DNA from: Lachnospiraceae bacterium | GTDB taxonomy: Bacteria; Bacillota; Clostridia; Lachnospirales; Lachnospiraceae | Assembly (NCBI GenBank): GCA_017430085.1 | Contig: JAFRNR010000002.1 | Span: 1 to 64,000, forward strand | Length of the DNA: 64,000 bases | Reading direction: 5' to 3' | In this document: positions 62,802 to 64,000 of the stretch, piece by piece | Position numbering within the stretch: the first letter of the stretch is position 1 | Layout: each line of letters opens with the position of its first letter | Position numbers and translations under genes: made by a program | The notes under the pieces: generated by a model | The model's database searches: none | The model's input: the letters and a program-made list of their open reading frames with translations, nothing else | What the model was told of the DNA's origin: nothing

Positions 62802-62864
62802 ATTGTTCTTCCTCCCCGTGTCCGTGCCGGGCGGAAAGAACGTCCGGCGGTCTGTCCGGTCTCC

Positions 62865-62893
62865 ATTATAGGGGACGAAGAGGAAGCGGTCAA
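62865..62893 (-). promoter_or_regulatory. Promoter of the PNPOx-like gene
   Basis: Minus-strand TTGACC (62893-62888), 17-nt spacer, consensus TATAAT (62870-62865). Confidence 0.75.
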
Positions 62894-62909
62894 TGCGCGA
62901 AAAAACTTC

Positions 62910-62938
62910 TTGCATATTTCACGGGAATCGTCTATCAT
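62910..62938 (+). promoter_or_regulatory. Promoter of topA
   Basis: TTGCAT (62910-62915), 17-nt spacer, TATCAT (62933-62938), 54 nt before the topA ATG. It is back to back with the PNPOx promoter, 16 bp between the -35 boxes. Confidence 0.7.
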
Positions 62939-62992
62939 CGTGACTTGTCAGCATCAGACTGAACGAAAGCATACGATCAGACAGGAGAGATC

Positions 62993-64000
62993 ATGGCAGG
63001 ACATCCTTTAATAATAGTAGAATCACCCACGAAAGAGCATACCATCAAGCGGTTTCTGGGCTCGAATTACAGCGTGAAGGCTTCCGGCGGCCACCTGCGG
63101 GATCTGCCGAAGAGCCGGATGGGCGTGGACATCGGGAACGATTACGAGCCGGAGTACATCTCCATCCGCGGCAAGGGCGACGTGATCAAGGCCCTGAAGA
63201 ACGAGGCGAAGAAGGCCACGAAGGTCTATCTGGCGACGGACCCGGACCGCGAGGGCGAAGCCATCGCGTGGCATCTGGCGTTCCTGCTCAAGGACGTCAA
63301 CCCGAAGCTGTACCGCATCAGTTTCAATGAGATCACGAAGGAGGCGGTGAAAGCCGCGCTGGCCAGCCCCCGTGCCATCGATCTGGAACTGGTGGACGCG
63401 CAGCAGGCGCGCCGCGTGCTGGACCGCGTGGCCGGGTATTCGGTGAGCCCGCTGCTGTGGAAGAAGATCAAGCGGGGCCTCTCCGCGGGCCGCGTGCAGT
63501 CCGCCACCCTGAACATGGTGGTGAGCCGCGACCGGGAGATCGACGCATTCGATCCCGAGGAGTACTGGACCCTGGAGGCCGCCCTGACCGTCGAAGGCCG
63601 CAAGGCGCCGCTCATCCTGCAGTATGACAACAAGCCGCGCGCCCTGAAAACGGAAGCGGACACGCAGGACATGATCGCGTACCTGGACGGCCGTCCTTTC
63701 AAGATCAAGTCCCTGACCAGCTCGCGCAAGCATGTGAAAGCCCCCAACCCCTTCACTACCAGCACGCTGCAGCAGGAGGCCTCCCGCATCCTGGGCTTCT
63801 CGCCCTCCAAGACCATGCGTGTAGCGCAGACCCTGTATGAAGGCGTGAAGCTGGCGGAGGGCACCGTGGGTCTGATCACCTACCTGCGTACCGACAGCAC
63901 GCGCATCGGAGCGGAGGCGGATGCCGCCGCCCGGGCGTATCTGAAGGATAAATACGGCGAGGATTACGTGGGCAAGATCGCGGCCGCCGCCAAGAAAGAC
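62993..64000 (+). CDS. topA: DNA topoisomerase I (5' part, cut by window end)
   Basis: The first 336 codons, open to the last base. TOPRIM residues: Glu10 in IIVESPTK and Asp83-x-Asp85-x-Glu87 in TDPDREGE. The catalytic Tyr297 lies in GLITYLRTDST, and SAGRVQSATL is the domain II signature. TopA relaxes negative supercoils. CAGGAGAGATC precedes the ATG. The remaining half, including zinc-ribbon repeats, lies beyond the window. Confidence 0.97.
   Translation, partial: MAGHPLIIVESPTKEHTIKRFLGSNYSVKASGGHLRDLPKSRMGVDIGNDYEPEYISIRGKGDVIKALKNEAKKATKVYLATDPDREGEAIAWHLAFLLKDVNPKLYRISFNEITKEAVKAALASPRAIDLELVDAQQARRVLDRVAGYSVSPLLWKKIKRGLSAGRVQSATLNMVVSRDREIDAFDPEEYWTLEAALTVEGRKAPLILQYDNKPRALKTEADTQDMIAYLDGRPFKIKSLTSSRKHVKAPNPFTTSTLQQEASRILGFSPSKTMRVAQTLYEGVKLAEGTVGLITYLRTDSTRIGAEADAAARAYLKDKYGEDYVGKIAAAAKKD

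Overview
The window reads as a chromosomal segment of an anaerobic, GC-rich Clostridia-type Firmicute. The evidence is a complete six-gene Rnf complex, clostridial-style shine-dalgarno sequences, a yifB-dprA-topA chromosome-maintenance block, a CsoR/CopA copper module, and a dispersed GAACCGTCCCC repeat family of a kind I associate with clostridial genomes. I cannot name genus or species. No rRNA, tRNA, CRISPR array or transposase was recognised.

Layout. (1) 1-3.1 kb: copper homeostasis, with csoR under two CsoR-like operators and a CopA ATPase fused at its C-terminus to a CopZ-like domain that keeps its own internal ribosome-binding site and GTG start. (2) 3.2-6.9 kb: alanine dehydrogenase, an MscS-type channel, and a membrane-anchored PTTE-repeat surface protein. 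(3) 7.0-28.05 kb: a 21-kb, one-direction cell-surface glycan locus. It holds an LCP-family attachment enzyme, a FlaA1/PglF-like dehydratase with DegT aminotransferase and hexapeptide acyltransferase (a bacillosamine-type route), a priming sugar-phosphate transferase, a PIG-L deacetylase, Wzx and Wzy, a GT52-like transferase, and a pseudaminic-acid set pseB-pseC-pseF-pseI-pseG. Four ATP-grasp ligase-like genes are interspersed. One sits inside the pse genes, and no PseH-type GNAT acetyltransferase is visible. I consider this the best candidate for an undescribed system: a nonulosonic-acid glycan probably decorated through amide or ester ligation.

(4) 28.1-39.2 kb: a catabolic operon behind a good sigma-A promoter and a LysR-type dyad. 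It encodes two MmgE/PrpD enzymes, a TRAP-type large permease with a 2-TM partner and no binding protein, a LysR regulator, an AKR7-like aldehyde reductase, a phosphonopyruvate-decarboxylase-like ThDP enzyme, a U32-like protein, a CitE-like lyase, and a two-subunit Fe-S hydratase in beta-alpha order. The substrate is unknown; I infer a branched or substituted di/tricarboxylate. (5) 39.2-43.0 kb: a Wzz-like two-TM protein with an Ig-like insert, then a VanZ / BrnQ / VanX-like dipeptidase group. (6) 43.1-50.0 kb, minus strand: rnfCDGEAB-apbE-NusG-domain-II-Gx transporter, a ferredoxin:NAD+ ion pump with its flavinylation enzyme. (7) 50.3-55.4 kb: dxr, a DUF362 protein, a HExxH protein and a MalY-type C-S lyase, each separated by GAACCGTCCCC repeats. 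(8) 55.6-59.0 kb: an AT-rich gene for a 1134-residue LRR/YD-repeat/lipase surface protein, probably acquired by transfer. (9) 59.1-64 kb: yifB, dprA, a divergent PNPOx-like gene, and the 5' part of topA running off the window end.

All promoters, terminators and domain assignments come from reading the sequence; no database search or alignment was run.
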